Virus record (IMG/VR): IMGVR_UViG_3300025913_000021
Span: 85,261-149,260 of that record
Direction: 5' to 3' (one strand)
DNA from: a virus
Length of the DNA stretch: 64,000 nt
This document shows, in pieces, positions 31,070 to 43,100 of this stretch. The translations under genes and the position numbers were made by a program. A model generated the notes under the pieces. It was not told the DNA's origin and ran no database searches. It saw only the letters and a list, made by a program, of their open reading frames with translations. Each line of letters starts with the position of its first letter. Position 1 is the stretch's first letter.

Positions 31070-31734
31070 CAGAACCTCACCATCGGATCGCTGACGGCCC
31101 CGCCGATCTGACCGGTCGGCACGGCGTACACGTCGCGGTTGCTGAACTGCCCCTGCCCGGCGAGAGCCAGCCCAGACCGCACCGTGGCGAGCTTGAGCGC
31201 CGCACCGAAGCGCTGGAAGGTCGTGGCGAGGTGTAGGTACCCCATCGGCTCCGTGAGCGTCGGCAGACCCGCCAAGGCCCCGTCGTGGACGTAGTAGGAC
31301 TCGGCGCTGTAGATCGGGTTCGGGTCGGTGTAGGCCACCGTCGAGAACAGCTCCGGGACACGGGCGATGAAACGCACCAGTGGGCCCATGTCGGGGCCCC
31401 CGGCCTTCGCGTCCTCCGTGCTCACGTCGATGGCGTTGCCCGCCTGGTGCTCCGCGTGGTCCTTGAAGATCTCCCGCTCCACGTCGTAGACGTAGCCGCT
31501 CTCGTAGAGGAACTCCTTGAGCAGGCCACTGGCTCCCGGGGAGCTGCTCTTGAGCAGGCTCGGCCGGGCGCAGACCTGGGCGAGGTACTCGATGTCGATC
31601 TGCGGAACGATCGGGGTGTCACGGCCGCTGAGGTCGGTGACCGGCGTGGCGACGAACCCGGTCGTGTGTCCGAGCGTGAGCAGCGGCGGACTCGGCGGGG
31701 CATCGCCGATCGGGGTCACGAAGTTGTCGGTCAC
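31066..31734 (-). CDS. Tail protein with M15-like metallopeptidase motif
   Basis: 222 residues. EHQAGNAIDVS (about 95-105) matches the H-x2-G-x-A-x-D zinc-binding signature of M15 D-Ala-D-Ala carboxypeptidase/VanX-like enzymes, and a later SYYVHDG offers a third ligand. A Pro-rich N-terminus precedes it. If active, it could cleave the cell-wall crosslink during DNA entry. Function is an inference from the motif. Confidence 0.55.
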   Translation of the reverse strand: MTDNFVTPIGDAPPSPPLLTLGHTTGFVATPVTDLSGRDTPIVPQIDIEYLAQVCARPSLLKSSSPGASGLLKEFLYESGYVYDVEREIFKDHAEHQAGNAIDVSTEDAKAGGPDMGPLVRFIARVPELFSTVAYTDPNPIYSAESYYVHDGALAGLPTLTEPMGYLHLATTFQRFGAALKLATVRSGLALAGQGQFSNRDVYAVPTGQIGGAVSDPMVRFW

Positions 31735-32066
31735 AGCAGGTCCGCCTTGTGACGCCGGAAGATGACCGAGCCCTCGTCGGGCTGCGCGGTGCTGGTGACG
31801 TGGTAGTTCATGACCACGAGGCTCGCACGAGCACCCGCGTCCGGCGTGGTCCAGAAGTGGCTTGCGGCTGCGATCTTGTGCTCGATTCCGACGATCGTCA
31901 GATTGTCCGGCGTGCGAATGACCGGCACCCCGGCGGAGTACGGGGCCACGGGCGTGATCTCCAGCGGCAGGTTCGGCACCTCGGAGGCGTAGCGCCAGGT
32001 CTTGCCGTCGTCGCCACTGCTGGCCATCCAGATCGACCGCAGGCTCAGATCCTCGAAGTAGCTCAT
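31731..32066 (-). CDS. Tail protein, 111 aa
   Basis: ATG 32066 is in an ATGA overlap; the stop overlaps the next GTG. The sequence is beta-rich and aromatic (SIWMASSGDDGKTWRYAS) with no known domain. Structural role inferred from its place in the tail cluster. Confidence 0.62.
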   Translation of the reverse strand: MSYFEDLSLRSIWMASSGDDGKTWRYASEVPNLPLEITPVAPYSAGVPVIRTPDNLTIVGIEHKIAAASHFWTTPDAGARASLVVMNYHVTSTAQPDEGSVIFRRHKADLL

Positions 32067-33571
32067 GTCAACCGAGGCCCGTTGTTGGTCACGACGAAGT
32101 GCATCTGGCCGACCCGGTTGCAGTCGCGCAGCACCCGGAACCCTGCGTAACGCACCAGGCCCGACTGAGCTGGCTCCTCGCGCTGGTTCCAGATGTCGGT
32201 AGTGAACGGCCCGATCGAGCTGATCTTGTTGGCCGGTCGGTACCAGTCGTGATCGAAGGCGTAGCCCTCGGGGTTGAGCGACGGGAAGCGCCGCTGGCCC
32301 GACTCGAAGAACGGATCGTCGTCGAAGATCAGGTTCGGCACCGGCTGGTACTGGTGACGACCCCACTTCGCGGCGTAGATGTCGAACCGTGTTTTCGCCC
32401 CGAAGCCGTGCATGACGAAGTACCACAGCTCGGGCGCGCCGTAGTTCCCGCATCGCCACGGGTGCACGAGCACCGGCCCGAAGGCGTAGATGCCGTCAGG
32501 CAACGAGGTGGTCTGGTAGTAGGCGGCGAGCTGGCCGGTGACCTTGCGGTCTCCCGTGACCTGGTTCTGGAACATCGAGCCGAAGGTGCCGCTGCCGTCG
32601 TCGGCGAAGCCGAAGTAGCCACAGTCCGCGCCGTTGTCGGACACGTCGCCGAAGGTGGTCCAGATGAACGGCGTCGCATCGTCGGAAACGAAGAACTGGT
32701 GCTGCGATCCATTGTGGAAGCCCAGGTGCGGGATCATCACGCGCCAGTCGTCGGTCTCGTCGGTCGTGTCGAAGCTCTCCGAGATCCTGGTGACGGGAAC
32801 GCCGTCAGGACCGATGCGACGCACGGTGAGGCTCCCCGCCGAGTCGAGCCGGATCGGGAGGGTGCCTGACGAGTCGTACGTCGTGACGACGGTCTTGCGA
32901 TGCGAGCTGAACACGTAGACGTAATCGCCGAGCCGCTGTGATGCGAGGTCGGCCACGAGGTCCGCACTCCAGGCCCACGCGTCGGGAGGGATCGTCTCGA
33001 TCGGATCGAGCTGGACCTCCCACTGGGTCACGTAGTCGCGGATCGAACGCGACTGTGGGTGGAAGGCGAGCCGAATCGCCGGGAAGCCACCAGCGCTCTG
33101 GTCGCTCGTGAACACCGTCGCCCACATGCCGTTGTGCGGCCCCTTGCCATGACCAGCGGGTGTGAGGGCCAGTGCACTGATGCCGCCCGCGTCCGGGGCG
33201 TAGCGGTGGTTCAGGTTGATCGTGGGCGGAAAGGTTCCCGGGTCCGTCCTGTAGTGACGGAGCGGGTTGCTCAGGTTCGTGAACACGTCGGTCGTGCCGA
33301 ACGCTCCTGGCTGGGTGAAGATGCCATCGGTGATGTCGTCGGTCGGGTTGAGAGTGCTCAGTGACGGGTTCAACGCCCGCAGCTCGGTGACGGTGCTGCT
33401 GTAGCGCGTCGCCACCTCGGTCCAGGTCACCGGCTGCACGCCGAGGTAGGTGTCGGTGGTCAGGTAGGTGTGCGCGGGCAGGCCGTACACCCGGCGCGTG
33501 TAGAAGTTCTCGTTCGTCGGGACGATGGTGTCGATCAGTGGCGGCTTCGCCAGCCGGTAGTCCGAGCCCAT
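32063..33571 (-). CDS. Minor tail protein, 502 aa
   Basis: Beta-rich protein with many Asp, Gly, Tyr and Trp residues. About residues 50-80 (VTWTEVATRYSSTVTELRALNP) resemble a LysM-like fold fragment. The rest includes repeated ADCGYFGFADDGSGTFG-type patches. The ATG start is in a TGATG overlap. Baseplate or tail tip inferred. Confidence 0.65.
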   Translation of the reverse strand: MGSDYRLAKPPLIDTIVPTNENFYTRRVYGLPAHTYLTTDTYLGVQPVTWTEVATRYSSTVTELRALNPSLSTLNPTDDITDGIFTQPGAFGTTDVFTNLSNPLRHYRTDPGTFPPTINLNHRYAPDAGGISALALTPAGHGKGPHNGMWATVFTSDQSAGGFPAIRLAFHPQSRSIRDYVTQWEVQLDPIETIPPDAWAWSADLVADLASQRLGDYVYVFSSHRKTVVTTYDSSGTLPIRLDSAGSLTVRRIGPDGVPVTRISESFDTTDETDDWRVMIPHLGFHNGSQHQFFVSDDATPFIWTTFGDVSDNGADCGYFGFADDGSGTFGSMFQNQVTGDRKVTGQLAAYYQTTSLPDGIYAFGPVLVHPWRCGNYGAPELWYFVMHGFGAKTRFDIYAAKWGRHQYQPVPNLIFDDDPFFESGQRRFPSLNPEGYAFDHDWYRPANKISSIGPFTTDIWNQREEPAQSGLVRYAGFRVLRDCNRVGQMHFVVTNNGPRLT

Positions 33572-34032
33572 CAGAGATCGTCCGATGTGTAGGTGGTCAC
33601 GCCTCGGTAGGTGTTCGTCGTCGCCTGCACCTTGGTGTCCGTGCCCTGCCCGGCCGTGGTGCGCATCGTGGAACCCTCGAAGGTGAGCGTGAACTTGAGC
33701 CGGATCGTGTAGAGCATCGACTCGACCTTGAAGCCGACCTCCGCACCCGACCAGAGCCCAGCGGCAGTGCGCTGCCAGTTCAGCACGGTCGCCGTGGCCA
33801 GTGGCAGCTCGCCGACCTTGAGCGGGGTGATCGTCACGACGCCGAAGGAGAACGTCGGCTCGTCGATCATGTACGCCCCGAAGGCGATGGCCTGCTTGCC
33901 GGTGAGACGGCTCTCGCCGATGCCTGAGGTCTTGACGGTGAAACGGACGCGCGCCGGTCTCGGCACGGCCTGGTTCGTCTCCCGGGCTCGCGCCGCCTGG
34001 CGATTGAGGTGGTGGTGGATCGCGGAGGTCAT
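33571..34032 (-). CDS. Tail protein, 153 aa
   Basis: ATG 34032 is in an ATGA overlap; stop in TGATG. A basic N-terminus (HHHLNRQAARARETNQAVPRP) is followed by a beta-rich domain (FGVVTITPLKVGELPLATATV). Probably a small structural tail protein. Confidence 0.62.
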   Translation of the reverse strand: MTSAIHHHLNRQAARARETNQAVPRPARVRFTVKTSGIGESRLTGKQAIAFGAYMIDEPTFSFGVVTITPLKVGELPLATATVLNWQRTAAGLWSGAEVGFKVESMLYTIRLKFTLTFEGSTMRTTAGQGTDTKVQATTNTYRGVTTYTSDDL

Positions 34033-36698
34033 GTGCCATACACCGGCTGCTCGAAGGGACCGCCAGCCGCTTCCTTGCCGACCCGCTTGAGGATCGCGGG
34101 CAGCGTGGTCACCGCTGGGGTGAGGGTCTGCTTGTTGACGAACCACTCCGTGTTCGGGTCGCCGCCGAGCCAGTGGCACGTCACGTCCATCGTGTACTCG
34201 CCGCTCTCCAGGTTGTGCGTGGAGGTGACGCCCGAGACGTAGTGGATGTTGGTCTCGTAGCTGGTCCGCTCGAAGATGCGCACCTGATCGTCGATCTGGA
34301 GTCCTGGATGAGCGACGATCTTCGCGCTGCCCGTGCGGTAGGTGAACAGGATGAACAGCGCGGTCAGCTCGGCCATCCGCTGACACTCGCGCTCGGTGTA
34401 GAACAGGTTGGTCGATTCGCCGGGGACGATCATCAGCCGGTACTGCCCGGCCAGCACGTCCGTGAAGTCGATCGCGCTGGTCTGGCCGGTCTCGCTGTTG
34501 TAGCCGAGCACGTAACCACCGGCCACCGGAGCCGGGGCGCTGGTGGACTTCGGGTAGCCACCGACGACCAGCACCTCCGAGCGCACGTCCGCGTCGCTGA
34601 TCGTCATCTGGTAGCTGATCAGGTTCACGTCCTCGTGGAACTCGATCGGGTGTCCAGCGACCCGCGCCTTGAGAGCAGTGCTCGCGCCGATGTCGTCGAT
34701 GAAATTACCGGCCGTCCAAATGTTGGGCAGCCGGAACTGCGCACCGCCGGTCTCGTCGATGAAGAAGATCCCGCCGATGAAGTCGCGGATCAGGCCGATG
34801 CCGTCCATGAACGACTTGCTCATGAAGTAGTCGCCCGGCGTGCACACGATCGGGCCCGCACCGAGGATCTCGAAGTCGCCCCACACGCGCAGGTTGACCA
34901 CCGGCCTCGCCCGGAGCGTGGTGATCCTGGCATTGAGATCGTTGATCTGGTTGATGATCGCCGCCTTCTGACCGGCGTTCCACCACGTCTGGCTATGCAA
35001 CTGCTTGCGCAGCACCATGATCTTCTTCTGGTACGCGGCGATCGTGGCGGCGGGCGAGGTCGAACCGATCACCGGGTCGGCCGTCGGTGCGTCCTCCCAG
35101 GTCAGCCCAGCCCAGGCGCACATCTCCTTGATGGGCTCGGTCCAGTCGTTGATCGAACCGCCCTTGCCCTCGGTCGAGGCGAGGAAGGTGTTCGGGATGT
35201 GGTTGCGCACGACCATCTCGCGTACGCCTGCACGGTACGGCGAGCCCTCGCCCAGGCTGGGGTTGAGGTTGGTGAACACCACCCGCACGAAGTTGGCCTT
35301 GTACGTCTTGGGCAGCGTGATCGTCGCCTTGCCGTTGCTCGGCACCGTCGCGGTGATCACGTACGGGATGTCCACGTGCGTGCCACCGGTCGCAGTGCCA
35401 CCGGTCGGCGGCGGCGTCAAGGTGCCCTTGACGTACGGGATCTTGATCCGCTGGCCGGGGTAGATCCAGTGCGGATCCTTGATGATGTTGTTGTTGGCCC
35501 GCGCGATGATCGGCCACTTGAAGTTGTCGCCGTAGTAGTGCCCGGCCAGGTCCCACAACGTGTCGCCCGAGGTGATGACGTACATGAAGCCAGCGCCGTC
35601 ACCGGGGGAGTCGTAGTAGTCCAGGTTCTCCGAGTTGCCCGCGACCGTGCTGGTGCCCTGCCACTTCCCTCCCGAGTGCACGCAGACGTACACGAGGTAG
35701 TTACCGCCGTAGCAGTTGAGCACGATCTCGTTGATCTCGCCGTGCACCTTCGCCTGGAGCCACTCCAGGTTGCTGCCGACGGTGTTCGCGCCCGAGAGCC
35801 AGAACGTGTGCTTCCTGCCGTCGAAGGCATCGCGCGCCCGGTGGCCGAGCACCTTGCCGTTCTTGCCGTAGCGCCGATCGGTGCTGGCCGAGTGGTAGGT
35901 GGCGACGTTCTTGCCGATCACCTCCTTGTGGCCCATGTCCTTGTGCGCCGGGCAGTAGATCAATGGGAAGCGGTCGATGGGCAGCAGTGGCGGGTAGATG
36001 AACTGCTCGATCAGCAGCTTGGCCAGGTCGCGGCACTCCAACTGCATCGTGCCGTCGTTGTGGATCGTCACCTGGTCGATGAGCCACGTGCCGGTCTGGT
36101 AGAGCTTCGTGTCCGCCTCGGGCGGGACGTAGCCCTCGCTGCTCGGGTCGTGCATGTAGATCTCGTTGCCGAGCGAGTCGAAATTGTCGCTGCCGTAGCC
36201 CTGGTAGGTGCGGATCACCGTGTTGGGGATGAACACGTCGCGGTACGGATTCTCGGGATAACCCCAGCTCGTCGGCAGCACGAGCTGCGCGTCGCTGTCG
36301 GTCATGCCGAGATCGGTGTCCGTGCCGGTATAGACGCTCGTCAGATTCTGGATCGCCGCACCGCGCCCCGGCGTGAGGTAGCCCTTGCGTCCCTCGGTGT
36401 CGATGCCCTCCGGCTGGCTCGTCTTGTTGTGCGTGTTCCACAGCGTGATCGTGCACGTCGCTGCGTCCTGGCCGATCGAGCGCTGGATCTCGACGCTGGC
36501 GATGCCGGTGAACTCGAACTGGGTCGGGTTCTTGTCCAGGTAGCGAACAGCGCCCATGCCGTCCTTGGTGCTGTGGATCTGGCGGATGCTCTGCTTGCAC
36601 CACGTCGCACGCGTGACCGGCCGGTCACGGCCGACCATCATCCCGGAACGCTGGATTTCCTGGATGTGCTGGAACTTCGCCGTCGTGTAGTCGCGCAC
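34029..36698 (-). CDS. Tail hub / minor tail protein with LysM domain
   Basis: 889 residues; GTG 36698 shares one base with the upstream TAG. The N-terminal third is beta-rich (FTGIASVEIQRSIGQDAATC). Near the middle is an intact LysM (FMYVITSGDTLWDLAGHYYG, about 375-425), likely to hold the tail against the cell wall. The C-terminal part is rich in beta strands and helical segments. Position beside the tape measure and the 36698 gene fits a tail-hub/distal-tail protein. Confidence 0.75.
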   Translation of the reverse strand: MRDYTTAKFQHIQEIQRSGMMVGRDRPVTRATWCKQSIRQIHSTKDGMGAVRYLDKNPTQFEFTGIASVEIQRSIGQDAATCTITLWNTHNKTSQPEGIDTEGRKGYLTPGRGAAIQNLTSVYTGTDTDLGMTDSDAQLVLPTSWGYPENPYRDVFIPNTVIRTYQGYGSDNFDSLGNEIYMHDPSSEGYVPPEADTKLYQTGTWLIDQVTIHNDGTMQLECRDLAKLLIEQFIYPPLLPIDRFPLIYCPAHKDMGHKEVIGKNVATYHSASTDRRYGKNGKVLGHRARDAFDGRKHTFWLSGANTVGSNLEWLQAKVHGEINEIVLNCYGGNYLVYVCVHSGGKWQGTSTVAGNSENLDYYDSPGDGAGFMYVITSGDTLWDLAGHYYGDNFKWPIIARANNNIIKDPHWIYPGQRIKIPYVKGTLTPPPTGGTATGGTHVDIPYVITATVPSNGKATITLPKTYKANFVRVVFTNLNPSLGEGSPYRAGVREMVVRNHIPNTFLASTEGKGGSINDWTEPIKEMCAWAGLTWEDAPTADPVIGSTSPAATIAAYQKKIMVLRKQLHSQTWWNAGQKAAIINQINDLNARITTLRARPVVNLRVWGDFEILGAGPIVCTPGDYFMSKSFMDGIGLIRDFIGGIFFIDETGGAQFRLPNIWTAGNFIDDIGASTALKARVAGHPIEFHEDVNLISYQMTISDADVRSEVLVVGGYPKSTSAPAPVAGGYVLGYNSETGQTSAIDFTDVLAGQYRLMIVPGESTNLFYTERECQRMAELTALFILFTYRTGSAKIVAHPGLQIDDQVRIFERTSYETNIHYVSGVTSTHNLESGEYTMDVTCHWLGGDPNTEWFVNKQTLTPAVTTLPAILKRVGKEAAGGPFEQPVYGT

Positions 36699-37120
36699 TA
36701 GAGGATCCGTCCGTAGACGCGCTGGCCCGAGGCGTTGACGTAGGCGGTGACGGTGAACTCGGCGTCGTACGTGTGGTACCAGGGGTTGTTCGGTCGCCGG
36801 ATGCGCTTGGGCGCGAACTTGCTGAACACCCCGTAGAAGGTCCGGTTGAGGTCGTCCACGAGCTTGATCAGCACGCGCTTGTCGAACCAATACTCCAGGT
36901 TCTCGTAGTGCCCCTGCTCCAAGATCACGCCCGAGAAGTTGATCGTGGGCGTCGTCGAATTGCCTTCCTGCACGAGGTTCATGCGGTTGGGGCCGCTGCT
37001 CTGCAAGATGGCCATCTGCTTGGTGATCTCGGGCGAGCCACCGTCGTTCGGGTTGATCTCCATCTGGTAGGTGACTGGGGTTGCGGCCCAGTAGTCCTGC
37101 ATGGACCAACGGACGACCAT
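36698..37120 (-). CDS. Distal tail protein-like, 140 aa
   Basis: ATG 37120 lies 4 nt after the tape measure stop. The protein has a compact beta-rich pattern (INFSGVILEQGHYENLEYWF, VLIKLVDDLNRTFYGVFSKF) as in small distal-tail (Dit) type proteins, but this is only a positional inference. Confidence 0.6.
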   Translation of the reverse strand: MVVRWSMQDYWAATPVTYQMEINPNDGGSPEITKQMAILQSSGPNRMNLVQEGNSTTPTINFSGVILEQGHYENLEYWFDKRVLIKLVDDLNRTFYGVFSKFAPKRIRRPNNPWYHTYDAEFTVTAYVNASGQRVYGRIL

Positions 37121-37123
37121 CTG

Positions 37124-40100
37124 TTATCGCCTCCCCACCGGGACGTTGCGCGGGCTCGCCGAGTTGGCTCGCACCTGCTGCCCGGTCTGCTGGTTGATCA
37201 GCGAGATCACCTGCGCCGCGACCGCCTTGGCCATCGCACTCGTCGGCAGCGTCTGGTTCACCGTGATCGACGCCTGCTGGTTGTTGTTCACGATGTTGGC
37301 CTGCGTGCCGGTGCCACCGAAGCCCGCACCGAGCGAGCGCCGCACGTCGTACGCGGTCGGCAGCTTGATGTCGCTCGGGATGTTCAGACCGCCCTGCGTG
37401 AGCTGCTCGCGGATGCCACTCTGCAAGCTCTTGATCTTGAGGGTGATCGAGCGCTGCTCGGCCAGGGTGAGCTGCTTGTTCTTCAAGATCTGCTGGAGCG
37501 CGGCGATCTCCTGCGCACCCGTGATCTGGTACGTCTCCTTTTGGAAGTCCAGCGTGTCGAGCTGCGCCTGCAACGCCACGTCGAACTGGTTGCGCTGCGC
37601 CGCGATCACCGCACCGTAGAGCTTGTCGTACTCGCTGGTGCCCTTCTTGCCACCCTTCTTGAGGTAGCGGTTGAGATCGACCTGCGCCTTCTGGAGCGAG
37701 ACGCCCGCCGCAGCCTGACCGAGGTCCGAGCCCTGGCCGACACCGCGAGCGTTGAGCTGCTGGATCTGGAGGTCCAACCCCGCCTCGATCTGCTGCGTCA
37801 CCGCGTCGTACTGCGCCGACTTCGACGTGATCACGCTGGTGTACGCGTCACGTGCCTCCTTGCTGTTCTTGCCGTACTGCTCCACGGCGTAGCGGTAGGC
37901 GTCCTCGGCCTTGCTCAGGTCCAGCGTTGCAGCCCGCACGTCGTCACCGTGGAATCGTGCAACCGCCGCCCTCGCGGCGAGCGCCGACTCCTTCTGGGCC
38001 TCGATCGCGTCGGCGATCTGCTGCCGGATCGCGATCTCCTGCTGCTGCGCCTGGAGCAACGTGGCCTGGTCGGCGAGGGTGCCACCACGAGCCGACGCCT
38101 CAGCCTGGAGCACTTGGTTGAGCTGCGCCTGACCCTTCGCGATGGCGTTGCGGTTCTGTGCGACGGCGATGCCGTACCGCGCTTGCGTCACCTGCTGGTT
38201 CGCCTGCGCGACGCCGAGATTGCCCGCCCCGACAGCGGCCTTGTCCTGTCCGATCTGATCGGCCGACGCGCCACTGGCCAGATCCTGCTTGAGCTTCAAC
38301 TGGGCATTGGCCAGCGTGGCGTTCGCCTTGGTCAGGGCGTCGTTCGAACTGGCGATGATCAGGTTGTTCGCGTTGTAGGCAGCCTGGTTCTGCAACTGGG
38401 CGATCTGCTGCTTGTTCTGCTCGATCTGCGCGATGTTGGCCCAGTATTGCGGGTCGTCGTGGGTCAGCGTCTTGTTGTACTTCTCGATCGCCGTGTTGGC
38501 TCGCCGCAGGTCGGCAACCGCACCGCCCGTCCCGGCACCGAAGTGGACGCCGCCGACATCGCCACCGGTCCCCGACAGGCTCGCGCGCAGGCCCGCGCGG
38601 TTGGTGAACTCCTGGATCGGGTTCTGGTAGATCTGCTGGTTGACACCCTGGAGACCTTCGAGCCCCGCCTTGAGCTGCGCCTGCGCCTTGTCGAACGCCG
38701 CCTGCGACTTCTGATCGGGCTTGCCGATCGACTCCAGGATCGTGTTGGCCTGCTTGATCGACTCGTTGTAGCCGTCCCGCAACGCCTTGAGCAGACGCTG
38801 CTGGCTCAGCGCGCCCGGCGAGCGCTCGCCCTTCGGGTTGTAGATCGTCGGCGCACCGGCCGGTGCCTGGCCAGGGAGGGTGGACTGGATGCCGGAGGAC
38901 TGCGTGTTGTTGTCGCGCGTCGAACCAGCAACGGCCGGGCCGGTCTGCGTCGCCTGACGCAGCATCGAGTGGAAGTTGCCACCCGCGTCGTAGTAGCCGT
39001 ACTTCCCGTCGGTGGTGCGACCGACCTGACCTGCCTGGCCCTGGTCGATGCCAGCCGCCGCGAGCACGTCCTTGTACGCCTTGCTGCCCGGCGAGAGCGT
39101 GCCCGCCTTGAGCAGGTTCTGGATCGCTTCGCGCTGGGTGGTCAACGTCTCCGGGTTGAGCTGGCCGACCGTACCGAGCGCCGACTGGAGATCGTCGATC
39201 TGCTGACTGTTCAGCACGTCGATCTTGTTGAAGCCCTTGATCGCCGCGATGCGGTGCTGCGCGGCCGTCTGGAGCGTCGTCTCCAGCCGGTCGATGTCGG
39301 CCGAGATCTTGGCCTGAGCCTCCTTGCTGTTTCCACCGGCCGTCTGAATCTTGTCGCGCTCGGACTCGATCTGCTTGCGGACCTTGGTCTGGAACGCCTC
39401 CACGGCCTCGGCACTGCCGAGCTTCGGGAGCTGGTCCTTGAAGCCCTGACCGCGCGACGCCTTGTCACCGGCCGAGCCCTTGGCGAAGCCGCCGACCACC
39501 TGATCGAACAGCTTGTAGTAGGCGTTGTTCGACGCGACCGAGGTCTGCGCGTTGTTGAACTTCCGTGCATCGAGGACCGCACTGACCCCGCCGAACGCGG
39601 TGCCGCCGATCGCACCGAGAGCCGCACCGAGCGGACCACCGACCAAGCCGCCGATGCCCGCACCCATCGTGATGCTCTCGGCCAGGCTGCCCGCAAATCC
39701 ACGAGCACCAGAACCAGCCGACTGACCACCGGAGATCGCCTGGCCGAGAACGGGTGCACCGAAGATGGCCAGGAGCGGAGCTGCCGCACCGAGCTTGCCG
39801 AACTTGCCGAGCCGTGCACCGAAGCCAGCACCGGCACCCGTGGCCAGCGCCTCCTCCTCGGCCGCACCCGCCGGGAACGGCAGCAAGCCGCCGGAGCGAC
39901 CAGCGTTCATCGCTTGCAGCTCCGCCCGGGTCATCCCCGGCAGAGCGCCCTCAGCGGATGCGATGCGCTGAGCGTCGGCCGAGGCCACCTGACCTGGCGT
40001 GGCGAAACGGCCGGTCGTCGGATTCCGGAACGCGAGCGGGAGGAGCATCTGCCCCTCGGTCTGCGCCGCGACCTGAGCCGCCTCGCGCTCGGCAGCCTGC

Positions 40101-43100
40101 GTCCCAGCTCCGACCGCGCCGCCACCGAACAAGGTCGGCTGGTAGGCACCGGCACGCGAGATCGGGAACAGCGCACCCTGCTCGGCGGCACCGATCGCAC
40201 CGCCCGTAGTCGCCACCCGATTGGCGACGACCACCTCCTCCTCGCTGGCTGCGGCCGTGCGTGCCGCACCGGACAGGACGTTCAGCGTCTCGGCAGCCGT
40301 GCGGGCTGCCGTGTCCATCACACCGAGCGTCTCGGTGGTGGAGACGATCTGGCGCTCCTCGGCGCTGCGCACCGTGTTGGTGGCCGCTGCCTGGTCCTCC
40401 ACGACCCCGACCGGGCGACGGAGGCCGAAGCGCGAGGTCCCCGCGCCGCGAGCGATGTCACGGAAGCGGTAGCGAGCAGCGGGCACGTTCTCGGATCCGG
40501 CTGCCTGCGCGGCGGCGATCTCGTCGGCGTTGCGCGGCGTGATGTTGCCGAACAGCCGACGACCGACGCCACTGCCGAGCACGAGGCGCGACCCGGCACC
40601 GGCACCGACGAACTTCCAGACGGCCGCGACCTCACCGAGCGCGATGGCCAGGTGCAGCGCCTCGCGCGTCGGGATGCCGAAGTAGTCGTGGTCGGCGAAG
40701 TTGCTCAGTGCACCGCTGACCTTGTTGATGATCTTGAGGATGTCGTCCAGCGTCATGGCCAGCGCGCCGAGAGCGTCGAAGGCACCGATGCGCTGGAGTT
40801 CCGAACCGAGGTTCTGGAAGTCCTCGTCGAGCTGCTTGATCCGACCCGAGATCGTCTGGAGGTAGCGCTGGTTCTGGTTGCTCAGCGCGTTGTTGCTGTC
40901 CAGCTCGCCGTTGAGCGCCTTCACCGCGTTCGCGCCGCCACCGATCAGGGCGGCGAAGGCCCGCGCCTGGATGCCGGTGCCCATCAGGCCCGCGATGGCC
41001 TGCTTGCTCGCGTCGTTGAGGTGACCGTACTGACCGATCAGCTCCTGCAACACGCCGCCGATGTCGCCGCTCTGGAACTGCTGCGCGATCGACAGCCCAG
41101 CCGAGTTGGTCGGCTTGAGCACGCGCTGGAGAGTCTCCTGCGTGCGCGTGTTGTAGAGGCTCGACAGCAGACGCGAGGTCTGCGACGCCGACTGCTCACC
41201 GCTCTGGCCGGTGCCCTGGGCGACATACGCGGCGATGGTGGACGCCTGCCGCTGGCTCAGGCCGAAGTCGCGCGCCTCCTGCGCGATCTGCGTGGTGCCC
41301 TCGGTGATGTCCTTGACGTTCACGCCCGTGAGCTGACTCAGGCGTGCGATGTCGTCGCCGGTCTGCTTGATGCCCTGCTGCATCGTGAGACCGGACTGCT
41401 GCCAGGTGTCGCCGTACGCGGCCACCACGTCCCGCAGGCCGACCGCCGCGTCCTTCGCCGTCAGCGTGCCCTGGCTGATGTTGGCGAGCTGGGCAGCGAC
41501 CTCAGCACCGAACCGGATGTCGGCAGTGGTCTTGAGCGTGCCCGACAGCTCGGACGCGGCCTCGATGACGTGCTCCAGCGGAGTCGCCGTCTCGGCCGAG
41601 ATGTTCTGGAAGTCCTGGCGCAGATTGCCCGCCGAAATGCCGTTCGCATCGAGGCTGGCCTGGAGACGAGCGAACGCGGCCTGCGCTTCGAGGCCGTCGT
41701 GCACCAGCTCCTTGAGCTTGTCGAAGCCCTCGAACACCAGCGAGAACCCGACCATGTTCTCCAGGCCGAGCCCGATGTGGCGAAGCTGGCCAGCACCGAA
41801 GCCCTGCTGGCCGAACACCTGGGTACCGAGCGAGCGCGGCTGCTCGGCACGAGTCACCCGCTCGACACCGGCCTGCGCGGCGATCAGCTCCCGCTGAGCC
41901 GTGGCCAGCTTGATCACGTCGGTGGTCTCGGCCTCGGTCAGCGCCCGCACGCGCTCCTCGGCCTGGAACAGCGCGAGCTGGGCCCGCTGCATCTCCGCGC
42001 TCGCCCCGGCTGTCTGCTCCAGGACCGAGCGGTAGCGCTCCATCGCCGCCGAGGACTGGTTGGTGGCCGTCGTCGTGCGCTCAACGGGCGCTACGGCCCC
42101 CAGGCCAGCCAGGGCCGAGCTACCACCGCCTCGGGCGTACACCTGGCCCAGAGCGGTGTTCGTGGCCCCGCCACGGGGCAACTGGAGCAGCGTGCCGAGC
42201 GTCTGCCGCTGGAGGCTGAGGTTGCCACCGAGCGAGGCGAACGCCGGGTCGTTGCGCAGCGCCGTCCCGGCACGCTCGATCGCATTGGTCCGAGCCGAGC
42301 CGGTGAGGCCGGGCAGAGCCGCACGGGTCGCCTCGATGATCTCGCGCGTGCCCTGCTGGAGAGAATCGGCGAACGTCCGAATGTTGTCCGTCAGCTCGAA
42401 CGGCGTGCCACGCACTCGCCCCGAGGATCGCCGAGCCGATCCGGTGATGCTCGACTCTGCGACGGTGGCCTGTTCCTCGGTCGCAGCAGCGAGCTTGTTC
42501 TCGGCCGCTTCGAGCCGCCGCATGGCGTTGGCCAGCTTGCTCGTCAGGCCCGAGACATCCTCGCCCGCGCCGTACGCCTGCTCGTACTGGTTGCGAAGTC
42601 GATCGACCTTCTGCCTGCGATTGGCGACCGTCTGCTCCAAGGACGGCCGCTGCTCGGGCTCCTCCTCGGGCTGCTCAGAGTTTGAGCCCGTAGTTGGCGG
42701 CTTCGGCGGCTTCGGTGGGCGACCACCGCCGCCCCCGGCCGGGAGGCCAGCGGCTTCGCGAGCGGCCCGCGCCTCGGCCTTGGCCTGCTCGACCATCGCG
42801 TCGTACTCGGCAGCGGTGTCCTTGACGCGCGCCTCGCGGCCGGTGTCGCCGATGACCGGGCCAGCCTCAGGGCGCACCGAGCGCGAAGGGTCCAGGTCGC
42901 GGTAGGCCCCGATGATGTCCTGGCGAGCCTGACGGCCAGCGGCGACGATCGACTCCGCCTGGGCCCGGTAACCCGCGCCGGGGCCCTGCGTCTCCTCGTC
43001 GTAGCGAGCGACCTGCTTGCGGTAGTCGCCGACGGTGCCGAACACGTCCGCTCGACGCGCCTCGGGCGCGAAGGCGAACGTCTCCATCGGGTTCTCGGAG

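Noticed and set aside
31731-32459. 242-codon version of the 31731 gene
   Set aside because: The upstream part is the shadow of the 32063 gene; ATG 32066 in an ATGA overlap is preferred.
36773-42685. 1970-codon open frame on the + strand
   Set aside because: Antisense shadow of the tape measure gene; low-complexity Arg/Leu/Val composition and no ribosome site.
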